Source: Acanthosepion esculentum
Lineage: Eukaryota; Mollusca; Cephalopoda; Sepiida; Sepiidae
DNA: 64,000 nucleotides
Assembly: GCA_964036315.1 (NCBI GenBank)
Contig: OZ038508.1
Coordinates: forward strand, 47,631,196 to 47,695,195
Direction: 5' to 3'
Positions within the stretch are counted from its first letter, which is position 1. Every line of letters starts with the position of its first letter. Below are positions 1 through 10,121 of this stretch, one piece after another. Position numbers and translations under genes: made by a program. Below the pieces are notes generated by a model that saw nothing but the letters and a program-made list of their open reading frames with translations, made no database searches and was not told where the DNA came from.

Positions 1-20
1 CACACACACACACACACACA

Positions 21-73
<53 letters not shown>
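1..73. repeat. (CA)n then (TA)n microsatellite
   Basis: About 20 bases of CA repeats pass through CGCA into about 50 bases of TA. The array begins at the window edge, so its true length is unknown. Confidence 0.97.
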
Positions 74-75
<2 letters not shown>

Positions 76-221
76 TGAATCATACAATTAAATAAAAAAT
101 TAACTGATATTTTGTAATATTAAATAATTAATACTTTTTTGATTAATTTTTGTGAACCAGTTTTAATATTTATATTATTAGGATCCTCTTAGATTATATA
201 CCAACATATTTATTGCCTTCA

Positions 222-227
222 CTATAT

Positions 228-276
<49 letters not shown>

Positions 277-382
277 TATATATATATATGTTTATATATA
301 TATATACACACACACATATGTACATATATATATATCGACAATATATATATATATATTACCTCGAAGACATATATATATATAT
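222..382. repeat. Interrupted (TA)n array, target of the Gypsy insertion
   Basis: Several TA runs are broken by GTTTATA, CACACACA and short unique pieces. The last run (371-382) directly abuts the 5' LTR, and the TATAT at 378-382 matches the five bases after the 3' LTR. The stretch 74-221 is plain AT-rich DNA in which I see nothing. Confidence 0.9.
356..369 (+). repeat. 14-bp arm of an inverted repeat flanking Gypsy copy 1
   Basis: TTACCTCGAAGACA here has an exact reverse complement at 5944-5957, just beyond the GT array after the 3' LTR. With the 5.5-kb element removed, the two arms would bracket a TA/GT run, so the pre-insertion site could form a hairpin. Confidence 0.8.
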
Positions 383-669
383 TGTTGTGTAGGATCCACC
401 TAATCTGCATAGGTGACTACCAACTATATAAATAATGGTTGGTACCGGAAGACGGGGGAGAGGAATCACGAGATCCAACTAGAGACTCTGATCGACTGCG
501 ACTAGTCAACACATTCTCCAGGAACGTCTTCCCAGAAATATACAGAAATACTATATGTACTTATTGTGTACACTTTCTTGTTATAATACATTCTTGTTCT
601 AAGTACATTTTGTGTTGCATTATTATTCCATGCAATAGGCGAGATTCAACATTGAGTCAAGACTCAACA
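383..669 (+). repeat. 5' LTR of Gypsy copy 1
   Basis: This 287-bp direct repeat begins TGTTGTGTAGGATCC and ends GACTCAACA. It differs from the 3' LTR at two positions only (388 T versus 5618 C; 420 C versus 5650 T), which implies a very recent insertion. The 81-codon ORF within it is chance. Confidence 0.95.
425..432 (+). promoter_or_regulatory. TATA box in the 5' LTR
   Basis: TATATAAA lies 42 bp into the LTR and is kept in copy 2 (about 59014). It would place the retrotransposon transcription start roughly 30 bp downstream in the LTR. This is a sequence match only. Confidence 0.6.
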
Positions 670-792
670 ATGGCGACGAAGTAGAACGAACCATACGCCA
701 AGTTTCAACAATGGCCACGAAGTAGAACGAACCATACGCCAAGTTTCAACAATGGCAAAGAACTAGAACGAACCATACGGAAAGAAGAAAGA
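670..792 (+). repeat. Three tandem 41-bp units containing the primer-binding site
   Basis: The unit ATGGCGACGAAGTAGAACG... begins at 670, 711 and 752. The first copy starts one base after the LTR, where the tRNA primer-binding site belongs (TGG at 671 pairs with a tRNA 3' CCA). The second copy reads GGCCACGAAG and the third GGCAAAGAAC. Copy 2 of the family (59240) has a single unit. I could not assign the primer tRNA. Confidence 0.85.
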
Positions 793-1420
793 ATTAATAG
801 TGAGAGTTTTCAACAATTGGGACAAGTCATTGAAGAACCCAGGCTGAAAAAAAACTATTAATTCAAAGTCCAACGTTAACGTAACGACGAAGGATTCTGA
901 ACTTCTGGATATGTAAAACTCGTTAAAAGACGACTAAGCATAAAGGAACGTTCACTCAGAAAAATTGAAAGGTGTCGTAAACGAATAACGGTAATTTTAA
1001 ATTAAAAAATTATCTACAACGAGACACCCTCTACAAAGAATAATTGGCCGACTACAAAAACATGCATGGATTAAAAGGAGCACAAATACACCGTGTCGAC
1101 TTTGAAAGGTAACAAACTTTAAAAAATTATTTTTTTTAAAATTATTTGTTCAACAATATAGTGACGAATTACCTCTGATAAGAAAATCAGACGTTGTCAT
1201 TGAAATACGCGAACAGAAGTCGAAAACGAAAAAAAAAGTCCGACGCTCTCTGTTCACAAAAAAAAAAAAATACCAAAGTTGATTAGCACGGGCGTGAATG
1301 TAAAAGCAAGACATATAATATAAAAGTCGTACGTTGTTTCGATTTTTTGGTCAGCTTATATATTCGTGGATACACAAATTAAAAGTATATTCCTTGTTGC
1401 ATGAACACTATCAGCTAAAG
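793..1420 (+). other. Untranslated leader of Gypsy copy 1
   Basis: This A-rich stretch has no credible ORF and is well conserved with 59260-59908 of copy 2. It probably carries packaging signals, but none is recognisable by eye. The frame can be opened upstream to a TTG at 1334; the first ATG in the conserved gag frame is at 1421. Confidence 0.6.
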
Positions 1421-3205
1421 ATGGATGAACTATACAAAGTCATATCTGAATTATTCAAATCCCAACAGATAGCACAGCAAGAACAATCGATAGCAATGCA
1501 AAAATATCAAGAACGACAAGAGGAAAGACTTTTGGAAATTCAAAAGTTAACACTGGAGAAATTAAACAACTATCAGGCAAATGAGGGAAATTCTTCATAT
1601 TCTAATAACATCATATTTAATTCGCTGGAAACTTTCAACTATGTGCCAGACGAAGAAAAAACGTTTGAAGCGTACTTTAAACGATATGAAGATATTTTCT
1701 ACACAGACTGTGAAAACTTGTCGAATTCAAGAAAAGTCAGTCTATTACTAAGAAAGCTAGGTACAGCAGAACATAGCAAATTTGTAGATTTTATTCTACC
1801 GAGAAAAACAACTGAATTGGAATTCTCGGAAACAGTGAAATTGCTAAAAGAGCTGTTTGGAGCAAATATGTCGCTTTGGCATAAGCGATGGTTATGCATG
1901 AATGTCTCTAAATCCGACGATCAGGATTACTTAACATATGCATCTATAGTGAATAGACATTGTGACAATTTCAGATTGGCAGAGATTACGGTTGAAGAAT
2001 TCAAGTGCTTAATTTTTGCTCAAGGACTGGTATCCAGTAAGAGTGCCGAAATAAGACGTAGAGTTTTGTCTAAACTCGAATCTGAACAAGGCCTTACCCT
2101 GCAAAAGTTAGCAGAGGAGTGTCAACGGGCCGTAAGTTTAAAAAAAGAGTCGCAAAAAATCGAAGAAGCTGGTATTGCTTATATTAAAAAAATAAAAAAG
2201 CAGTCAAAGTACCCATTAGAGAAAAATTGGAGAAAAAATTCAGCGTATTTTAATAATAGACAAGAAAATAAAAAGAACGAAAATAAAAAGGTCCCACTAT
2301 ATAATTGCAGACGTTGGAACAAAAGACATTGGGAGATAAATTGCCCATATAGAAATAAGAAATGTTTCGTGTGCCAAAAGAATGGTCACAAAGGATCGTG
2401 TTGTAAAACGAAAAAATTCAAGAGCCGAATTAGACAAACAAATTCGAATATCAAATCAGATAGAGATTTGAGGAAATATGTGACGACTGAAATATTCAAA
2501 AAGAATATCAAATTTCAACTCGATTCGGGGTCAGATTTAACAATAATGAACGATAAAACATGGAAAACTTTAAAAAGGCCTACGATAATGAAGTCAACGA
2601 AACTCGCTCGAACGGTAACTGGAAAGCAAATTAACTTCGAAGGCGAGGTTGTACTTCCAATGAAATTGAATGGGATCGTTAAAAAAATAAAAGTTTTCAT
2701 TCTGAGAAATGGAGAAAACTTGTTGGGTACAGATTTTATTGAAACATTCGAATTGTGGGATAAAGCGTTAAACTCATTCTGCAGAAAAGTAGAAAGTAAT
2801 ACGCAATCAAGACAGGACATTAAAGGTGAATTAAAGAAAAAGTTTCCGGAAACCTTTACACCTGGTCTTGGAAGATGTAACAAGTTTGAAGCCAAATTTG
2901 AACTAAAGGAAAATACTATGCCAATTTTTAAAAAGAAACGTAACGTGCCTTTCGCAAGTGTAGAGAAAGTTAACGAAGAACTTGATAGGTTGGAAAAAAT
3001 GGGAATTATTTCGAAAGTAGAATCTAATTCATGGGCTGCACCGATTGTGTGCATAAAAAAGAAATCAAACCACATCAGAGTCTGCGTTGATTTTTCGACA
3101 GGGTTGAACTCTGTAATTAAGGACTACCATTACCCGTTACCGAGTCCTGAGGAGATTTTTAACAAGCTAAATGGCGGAGTGATTTTTTCAAAAATCGACT
3201 TATAA
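1421..3205 (+). pseudogene. gag-pol: Gag, protease and start of reverse transcriptase, Gypsy copy 1
   Basis: I start at ATG 1421 because copy 2 keeps an ATG at the matching place with a similar N-terminus. The first ~40 residues are Gln/Glu-rich and coiled-coil-like. A capsid-like segment follows, then two zinc knuckles (about 2305-2410). The first has lost its second cysteine (CRRW where copy 2 reads CRRC); the second is a good CX2CX4HX4C. The aspartic protease motif LDSGSDLTIMN lies near 2518-2550, and RT begins near 2830. Gag and pol share one frame with no frameshift between them. The frame ends at TAA 3203-3205, where copy 2 has a serine codon, inside RT just before the DAYLQIP motif. 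The product was a virus-like-particle protein plus processing enzyme; this copy could give only a truncated polyprotein. Confidence 0.92.
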
Positions 3206-3859
3206 GATGCCTATCTCCAAATTCCCGTCGAAGAAAAATGTTCGAAGTTACTAGGGATAAACACGCATAGGGGTTTATTCAAGTACAACAGGCTTCCTTT
3301 TGGTATTAAAGTGGCACCAGCCATTTTTCAACAAGCCATGGACGTCATGTTGAATGACTTAGACTTTGCGTGTGCCTACTTAGATGATATTATAGTAAGG
3401 AGTGCAAATGTCGACGAACATCGAGAGCACCTCAATCAAGTATTTAAAAAGATTCAGGACTTTGGATTTAAAGTCAAAGAATCAAAGTGTGAATTTGGTT
3501 TGGAGGAAATTAAATATTTAGGTCACATAATCAACAAAAATGGCAGATTTCCAGATCCGGAAAGGTCCATTGCGATTATAAACATGCCGACGCCCACTAA
3601 CGTGGCGACACTACAGAGTTTTCTGGGGCTCGCGAACTATTATCAAGCATTCATTAAAGGAATGTACAATCTAAGAGCTCCGTTGAATGAACTACTGAAA
3701 AAAGACAAGGCATGGGAATGGACGGTAGAATGTCAAAAAGCCTTTGATGAAATTAAGAAAATGCTTACGTCCGACCTCTTTTTAACCCATTACAATCCTA
3801 AACTGGATATTGTAGTGGCAAGTGATGCTAGTTCATACGGGGTAGGAGCATGTATTTAA
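3206..3859 (+). pseudogene. pol: Reverse transcriptase core and start of RNase H, Gypsy copy 1
   Basis: This continues the 1421 frame after the first stop. DAYLQIPV, RLPFGIK, the catalytic YLDD box (about 3378-3389) and FLGLANYYQ are characteristic of Gypsy reverse transcriptase, which copies element RNA into cDNA in the cytoplasmic particle. RNase H begins with ASDASSYGVGA near 3820. The segment ends at TAA 3857-3859, where copy 2 has CAA. All catalytic residues visible here are intact, so the damage lies in the two stops. Confidence 0.92.
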
Positions 3860-3865
3860 CACATA

Positions 3866-5068
3866 ATGCCAGATGGTTCTAGAAAACCGATTGCGCATGC
3901 TTCGAGGGCATTACTCCCAGGAGAGCGAAGTTATTCACAGATAGAAAAGGAGGCGCTGAGTATCATTTTTGCCATAACAAAATTTCATAGGTACATCTAC
4001 GGCAGACATTTCAGGTTAGAAACGGACCATAAACCTCTGATCACTATTTTTGGGTCAAAGAAAGGGTTACCCGTTTACACGGCAAATCGACTGTTAAGAT
4101 GGGGAACCATTCTTCTCAATTATGATGTCCACATAAAACACCTATCATCCAAAAATATAATTCATGCGGATACCTTATCAAGACTCGTACCGAATAAAGA
4201 TGAAGGATTCGAAGAAACAATCATTGCAAATATCAGAGCAGATTATGAGGTCAAAAGCATGGTAAACAACATTGTAAGAGAGCTACCGGTTACATCAAAG
4301 GAAATCAAAAAAGAATCTGAAAGCGATGATTTCATTTTAGGAATAAAAAGTAAAATGGTAGCAAATGACCAAAAAGTTCAGGAGATCTATTCAATTTGTG
4401 ACGAAATTTTACTATATGGTGAGAGAGTAGTAGTACCAAAAAAGTTGCAGAAAAGAATCCTACGGGACTTTCATATGGGTCACCCGGGGATTAATAGAAT
4501 AAAAAGCTTAATGCGAAGCTTTGTATATTGGAAAGGAATGGATGTGGATATCGAAAACATGGTTCATCGATGTAAAGGGTGTGCGTTAGCAGCTAAGGCA
4601 CCACCTATAGTACACAAACCATGGCCAAAGACGGATCATCCGTGGGAAAGATTACACATTGATTTCGCTGGTCCAGTAGAAGATTATTACTACTTAATAG
4701 TGGTAGATAGCTTTACAAAATGGCCGGAAGTACTACGCTGCAAAAAGCCTACGTCCAATACCAAAACAACTTTTTTGCATGAACTATTTGCACGGTTCGG
4801 TGTGCCAGAGTGTATTGTGAGTGACAATGGTACACAATTCACTTCTGACGATTTTAAGGAATTTTGTGAGTTATATCAAATTAACGACATAACGACGCCG
4901 CCGTATCATCCGAGATCCAATGGACTCGCAGAAAGATTTGTAGATACGTTAAAGCGCGCTCTGAAGAAAGCCTCAGGAGTTCCAACGGAAAAGGCGCTTC
5001 AGCAATTCCTACAAGTATACAGAATCACGCCTAACCAGAGAACACCAATCAAACATGGCACCAGCTGA
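3866..5068 (+). pseudogene. pol: RNase H and integrase, Gypsy copy 1
   Basis: This is the same frame after the second stop. RNase H motifs are EKEAL and ETDHKPL. Integrase follows: an HHCC zinc-binding N-terminus (GHPGINR... CKGC, about 4478-4590), then the DDE core with Asp in HIDFAGP (about 4662), Asp in VSDNGTQF (about 4823) and Glu in NGLAERF (about 4930). Integrase inserts the cDNA into chromosomes. The frame slips by one base near 5045 relative to copy 2, and the ORF ends in unrelated residues at 5068. Catalytic residues look intact. Confidence 0.92.
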
Positions 5069-5491
5069 ACTAATGTTCGCTATGAAAGTTAAGTCAGTGT
5101 TTGACAAGCTTTTGCCAGGAAGAAATAGAATAAAGAACACTATGTATACAGCTAGAAAAAGATACACCCCCGGAGAGAAGGTCTTTTTCAAGTGCGATAG
5201 AAACAACATTGAGTTCTGGGAGCGAGGCATAGTGGACAAGAGAATCGGTGACCTGATTTACATAATAAAAGGGCCGAAGAATACTCATAAAAGGCACCAG
5301 AACCAACTCAAAAAATGCTACGTGCTAGAGCATGAAGAGAGTATACCGGATGAGGAGGAAGATCCCATTGAGGTAATGTATGATACTTTTCAAGTAGTCT
5401 TCCGCAGAGTGCTCATGAACCGAGAAGATCCGGTAGGAAACGAAAGTTCACGGACCCATTGGACGTGAATCCAAAACGAAAAAGATATTGA
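5055..5491 (+). pseudogene. pol: Integrase C-terminus, Gypsy copy 1
   Basis: This frame resumes the protein after the slip near 5045 (APAELMFAMKVKSVFDKLLP). It carries the GPY/F-like C-terminal module (W..GIVDKRIGDLIYIIKGP) and the usual RHQNQLKK ending. A further one-base difference from copy 2 near 5395 throws the remaining residues into another frame, which stops at 5468. In the ancestral frame a basic tail rich in Arg and Lys would end at TGA 5489-5491. That tail could be a nuclear-localisation signal (inference). Confidence 0.85.
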
Positions 5492-5602
5492 AAAAAAAAA
5501 ACAGATATACATATGAACTATGCAAAGGGGATCTACAAAGAAATAACCATAATCATCATCCCATATAGAAGCCAGTTGAAATCCAAAAGGATTCCAAGGC
5601 TT

Positions 5603-5612
5603 GGGAGGAGGG
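5603..5612 (+). other. Polypurine tract of Gypsy copy 1
   Basis: GGGAGGAGGG abuts the TG of the 3' LTR. This is the expected site for plus-strand priming by an RNA fragment left by RNase H. Confidence 0.85.
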
Positions 5613-5899
5613 TGTTGCGTAGGATCCACCTAATCTGCATAGGTGACTATCAACTATATAAATAATGGTTGGTACCGGAAGACGGGGGAGAGGAATCACG
5701 AGATCCAACTAGAGACTCTGATCGACTGCGACTAGTCAACACATTCTCCAGGAACGTCTTCCCAGAAATATACAGAAATACTATATGTACTTATTGTGTA
5801 CACTTTCTTGTTATAATACATTCTTGTTCTAAGTACATTTTGTGTTGCATTATTATTCCATGCAATAGGCGAGATTCAACATTGAGTCAAGACTCAACA
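5613..5899 (+). repeat. 3' LTR of Gypsy copy 1
   Basis: The same 287-bp sequence as 383-669 with two transitions. Its TATA box lies at 5655-5662. TATAT follows, matching the base run before the 5' LTR. Confidence 0.95.
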
Positions 5900-5907
5900 T
5901 ATATGTA

Positions 5908-5946
<39 letters not shown>
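5900..5946. repeat. (TATG)n/(GT)n microsatellite
   Basis: A short TATGTATG run turns into about 20 GT repeats immediately after the 3' LTR. Confidence 0.95.
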
Positions 5947-5947
<1 letters not shown>

Positions 5948-5957
5948 TTCGAGGTAA

Positions 5958-6344
5958 CTGGTCAGAAATTTCTTTTTCCTGGGTCTTCTTGCTCGAGAAA
6001 AGAAGCATATAGAGATTGGAGAAAATTTACAGATGGCGATATAGCCATAAAGCTCCAGGAGCAGGTAGCGTTATTTTTATAAAAAGTTATGTTTCCTCTG
6101 TTTTGTTCATATGGCCGTCCATTCTATCTGGATTTAAGTCTATTCATAAATGCTGATAAAGTCAATGAATCTCCTCAAGTGGCCGCCGAGTGATGATGAC
6201 GGATATTTCTTTGTCCTGGCTTTTCTAACTCACGTTGGAATTTTCGAAAAAGATACAAGATAATTTGTACGCTATTCAAAGAGGTGAAAGAAATGATCAC
6301 CCTAAAACGACTGAAAAGACGGCATCCAGATATTATGATATCCA
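5958..6344. other. No recognisable gene
   Basis: Beyond the 14-bp inverted-repeat arm at 5944-5957 I see only short chance ORFs and nothing I can assign. Confidence 0.5.
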
Positions 6345-6657
6345 GAAAAATCAGTTATGTACCATGCGTGATACCCGCTTACGCGAACATGTATCAATAG
6401 ATGATCGACGAAGCAGATTTTTTTTCCCACAGTAGGTTGCCGTTTTTTTCTGTGGTAAACCAGTTGCCATCCAAAGCTATAGAACCCGGTCTGTCCTGCT
6501 ATTTACTCATAGCTAGTTGGGAGAAGAGGATTCATACATTTCCCAAGGGTATTAGCACGTAAGTGAATGTAATGGATTCGACGGAAATTCGAACTCGGCT
6601 TTCCGATTCCTTAATCCGTGCAGATATCCATTACTTCTCCGTCATGCAGATCTCATT
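6345..6657 (-). mobile_element. tRNA-derived SINE, tail type 2
   Basis: Read on the minus strand, the head has a pol III box-B-like GAATTTCGT-type stretch and the block TGGATTCGACGGAAATTCG, followed by TAATACCCTTGGGAAATG and a body shared with the SINEs at 9260 and 33548. Downstream the tail (CCACAGAAAAAAACGG... ACATGTTCGCG) differs from theirs but matches 40740-41050. It is the same head with a different 3' tail. Edges are approximate. Confidence 0.75.
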
Positions 6658-6721
6658 TTGCCAATTAGAGTGACGTGTGAGTAGTTTCAGTTTCAATAAC
6701 GACTACGCATTTTAAATTCAT

Positions 6722-6764
<43 letters not shown>
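6722..6764. repeat. (TA)n microsatellite
   Basis: About 21 uninterrupted TA units. Confidence 0.97.
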
Positions 6765-6766
<2 letters not shown>

Positions 6767-6769
6767 CCT

Positions 6770-8150
6770 TGTATGGGTGCACTTAAAAATTCTATACGTC
6801 CAGATCTTATTAGCTGATCTCACCCTCTGACCTAGCTTTAACAGCTCTGTACCTTGAAAACCAAACAAGTGACGTCTCGTCATCGCCGATCGGACGCCGA
6901 ATTTTCACCTGTCGCCTCAAACTGGAGTTCTTCCAGGAAGGCGCAGTGCTTGAGCGCCTCTTAGGTTTTAAACTCAACCCAGACGGCAAGTTGAAGCTCT
7001 AAAGATAGCAGAAAAATGGTATGTTCTCTGTAATACTCCACTAAGTACATGACTCCTCCTGCTATCTTCTACATTTACAAGAACCAAATCAGGCTGAAAA
7101 TGGAGGATAAATAATTTATAAAATAAAGCTTGTTTATATGTATGTATCTAGATATGTATTTACCTACCGAATTACACATCTACCCCTCTGTCTATCACTT
7201 GTTCTCCGTAAGTATCTGTCTGTTTTAATAAATACTCTTCGTAATACATCCATTGTGTGGTTTTAGTGATAATGACAAGAAAATAATCGATTGTGTTACA
7301 GCAATTTTCAATTAAATTATTGGATTGTTTGATATGACTTCATAAGAATTTTAGAGAAATATTTTTAGAATATCGTAAGGAATAACTAAGAAAAAAAATC
7401 ATCTTCAAGGCGAATGATCAGAAAAATAAAATGTTAAATAAATTTTAGGCTTATTTACTTTTCTCCATTTCGTATCAAACGAGAAATCTATCTGAGAGTT
7501 ATTCACACAAGAGTTATTCGTTTACTTAAAAAAAGAGAGAAATCCCGTTTTAAGATATTTCCTTTAAACGGTATTAATATTTGGAATAGATTTTTGAATC
7601 TAATAATATATTTCCGTATATACTTTTCGTAGTTTTGCCATTCCCCCCAAAAAAAATATTAACCCTTTGAGCGCTGCGTTCCTGAACAATTTTAAACTTT
7701 CCTGCTGAGATCCGGAATCTAAATTCGCAAATAATTGGTATGTAATGTTTCACCGTAAAGATGAAAATAGTTACAAGTGTTTACCCATCGTTCAACCGGT
7801 GACAAGTCATTTTTCTCTACCACTAATGTTTTTTAGAAAGAAGAATGAACCCAAAATTGGAATTGAAATCGGAGATACCAGATTCAAACGAGTGCGGAAA
7901 TTTAATTAAATTGAAAGTGTTTATATACATATATATGGATTTTATTTTATAATCCGACATATTTTTATTACATTGAAAATTATTTAAGGTGAATTAATCT
8001 TATATGAGTAGACGATCAGTTTCACGTTCCCTAATAAGTTTTTCAAATATGCAGGGCGTGAGCTGAAATATAATAATGTTTTAAAAAGGAGCATCTGCAC
8101 AAATGCAGCTATCCACTAAAATAACTTTTAACGTATTAAAATATACATAT
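6770..8150. other. Gene-free AT-rich stretch
   Basis: 6780-7010 is moderately GC-richer and could be old repeat, with no family recognised. 7080-8150 is AT-rich with homopolymer runs and a short TATATA piece near 7925. I see no coding signal. Confidence 0.5.
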
Positions 8151-8154
8151 ATCA

Positions 8155-8156
<2 letters not shown>

Positions 8157-8193
<37 letters not shown>

Positions 8194-8307
8194 TTATCAT
8201 ATATATATATATATATATGTTTTATCATATATATATATATATATATGTTTTATCATATATATATATATATATATATATATTTTATCATATATATATATAT
8301 ATATTTT

Positions 8308-8375
<68 letters not shown>

Positions 8376-8428
8376 CATATATATATATCCGACAATTTAT
8401 TTAAAGACATAAAAAGAACGTTAAACAT

Positions 8429-8492
<64 letters not shown>
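8157..8492. repeat. Compound (TA)n array with a repeated GTTTTATCA spacer
   Basis: TA runs alternate with TGTTTTATCATA or TTTTATCATA at about 8190, 8219, 8249, 8280 and 8306, giving a higher-order unit of roughly 26-31 bp. A later pure TA run (8430-8492) follows a short unique segment. The Tyr-Ile ORFs here are translations of the repeat. Confidence 0.9.
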
Positions 8493-8494
<2 letters not shown>

Positions 8495-8589
8495 GATAAA
8501 ATGTAGTTGTTTGTATATTGCTGTCCCCAGATCCCAATTATCCAACCCTGAGTCCTGAGCTGTTGTGTCTGGGAAAGTCGATTTTCCTG

Positions 8590-8900
8590 AGACACTTCAA
8601 TAAGGATGCCATAGGAGTAAGGATGATACGATTTCCATGTCCGCTCGGTGGCAGTTGCCGGTAAACAGTAACCTTTTTTTGTTTGACCTTAAGATAGATG
8701 GACTCACGTCTCCGTAAATTTTGTTAAGTGCTGCATGGGATCTCCAACTGATGTTCTGGAATTTTTTTAAGTAGACTTCTATATGTTCCATCCAGTCGTC
8801 TTTCAAGGCGAACAGATGATATCAAAGTTTCTGATCCATGCAGTAGGACTGTTTCGATGAATGTTTGAAAGGTTTGTTTTTTTAAGGAATATGGAAATTT
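8590..8900 (-). pseudogene. LINE reverse-transcriptase C-terminal remnant
   Basis: On the minus strand one frame reads ETVLLHGSET and then LERRLDGTY. Another continues with YLKKFQNISWRSHAALNKIYG and, later, RLLFTGNCHRA and SSLLLWHP. This order is typical of the region between the RT thumb and C-terminus of Jockey/RTE-type LINE ORF2 proteins (LYGSETW ... RLDGTY ... GHC.R). Frames shift at least once and the poly-T at 8875 interrupts the start. There are no catalytic motifs; it is a dead 3' fragment. Family placement is uncertain. Confidence 0.7.
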
Positions 8901-9259
8901 CGCGCGCGAAATCTTGTGAAGTTTGTTACACGCATCCCGTGTTAAGAGCTTTGAGAATGTTGAAGTCTTTTCGGGAGTGTTTTCATATTATTGAATACCA
9001 ATTTTTGTTTTAATTTAATTTTTTTTTAAACAATACCCTTTTGTTTTCCCAATGTTAACGTAAATATTGCCCGTTAATAAAACGCTAACACCAAAGTCAC
9101 GTTACTATTGAAAGGAAATTTGAAGCGGAAAACAGAAGTATATTGCATAAAATTATTTCTTAGAATTAGATCTATAATTTTTAAAAATGTTATATGGTCA
9201 TATATAAAACCATCATTTAATTTATTAAATAAATAAATATATATATATATATATATATT

Positions 9260-9661
9260 ATCGCTCTCCCGTCGAACTCGACGTATGAGGGTCAGACAGA
9301 TCAGTTCCCAGAAACTGAAAGCCCGACAGGATTTGATTATAGTGGTGAAGGCTTTGTGCAGGGCCAATCACACTTTTTGGAGGGACGAATACAGGGACCT
9401 GGTGCAACGGATGCCACAAGGTCCCCAAACGACCCTCCGCAGGTTTTGAATTCAGAGTTGTCCTTCTCCTAGACCAGTTGCCATCCAAGGCTATAGAACC
9501 AAGTCTGTCCTGCTATTTACCCATAGTTGGAGGGAGAAGAAGTGGATTCACACCTTTCCCAAGGGTATTAGCACGTAAGTGAATGTAATGGATTCGACTG
9601 GAATTCGAACTCGGCTCTCTGATTCCTCAATCCAAGCCGTTATCCATTACTCCACCGTGCC
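9260..9661 (-). mobile_element. tRNA-derived SINE, tail type 1, with 12-bp target duplication
   Basis: A 402-bp SINE on the minus strand starts GGCACGGTGGAGTAATGGAT, with a box-A-like stretch, then box B as GAGTTCGAATTCC near 9600, and ends GGGAGAGCGAT. The flanks carry TATATATATATT at 9248-9259 and again at 9662-9673, the duplication expected from LINE-machinery retroposition into a TA run. It is about 95% identical by eye to the plus-strand copy at 33548-33940. Confidence 0.9.
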
Positions 9662-9779
9662 TATATATATATTAACCTTTTAATAATACCACCACGATTT
9701 GATCACCCTTTATGTATACATACATACATAGTGGTGGTTGCCAACTGGTGTCCGAGTACGGCCATTACTACATATCTTT

Positions 9780-10121
9780 TTAGAGAAAACCTCTGTGCTG
9801 AATGATTGTGGCTAAAGAACCATAGTCGTCCAGCACATCAGTAGCTTTGCCCAGCAAGGGACCTACTCTGGCACAAACAGGGCACATAAGAGGTCCAACA
9901 GCGGGTGGTACATTATCATGCAATTTAAAACGTCGCATGAAACCGCTTCTGGGCCCGCATGTCTTACCACAAATATCACAAAGTAAGTAATACTGATGGA
10001 ATCTCTCAAGCCTTTTCATTTGTCTGCGGTAGACCACCCACGTCTCGGAAGCGTAAAGGAGCGCGATATATATAAATACATACACATATAGACAGTCTGT
10101 ATTATGTAACGCCCCGAACAT
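9780..10121 (-). pseudogene. LINE ORF2 C-terminal end with zinc-finger-like motif
   Basis: The minus-strand ORF contains LLYASETWVVYRRQMKRLERFHQ, the common post-RT motif of RTE/Jockey-like LINEs. It then jumps directly to LLCDICGKTCGPRSGFMRRF.LH, a C-terminal CX2C finger, and ends CPVCARVGPLLG ... IIQHRGFL. The stretch normally between these two motifs is missing, so this is an internally deleted 3' fragment. No RT catalytic residues are present. Confidence 0.65.

Larger units (their letters stand above)
383..5899 (+). mobile_element. Ty3/Gypsy LTR retrotransposon, copy 1 (full length, defective)
   Basis: The element has 287-bp LTRs (383-669, 5613-5899) starting TGTTG and ending CAACA, a primer-binding region just inside the 5' LTR, a polypurine tract just before the 3' LTR, and a gag-pol region ordered gag, protease, RT, RNase H, integrase. 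That order is diagnostic of Ty3/Gypsy; protein style suggests the Mag-like lineage (inference). No env-like ORF lies after integrase. Flanking TATAT on both sides may be a 5-bp target duplication but is uninformative inside TA repeats. Coding is broken by two in-frame stops (3203-3205, 3857-3859) and frame changes near 5045 and 5395. A second family member starts at 58970. Confidence 0.95.

Noticed and set aside
439..684. 81-residue ORF in the 5' LTR, repeated at 5669
   Set aside because: It lies in the LTR promoter/R region, is not conserved as coding in copy 2, and occurs only because the LTR is duplicated.
2515..3075. 186-residue antisense ORF over protease/RT (also 61101-61604)
   Set aside because: Shadow of the conserved sense frame; it reappears in copy 2 only because the sense sequence is conserved.
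5469..5612. Possible env gene after pol in Gypsy copy 1
   Set aside because: Only about 120 bases separate the end of integrase and the 3' LTR, and there is no ORF.
8103..8558. Long ORFs of repeating Tyr-Ile (also at 15258, 24722, 26636, 34127, 36114, 46774, 47175, 52731)
   Set aside because: They are translations of (TA)n arrays and have no protein character.
9258..9488. ORFs within the SINEs (also 33621-33960)
   Set aside because: They come from the SINE body; identical translations recur only because the SINE is repeated.
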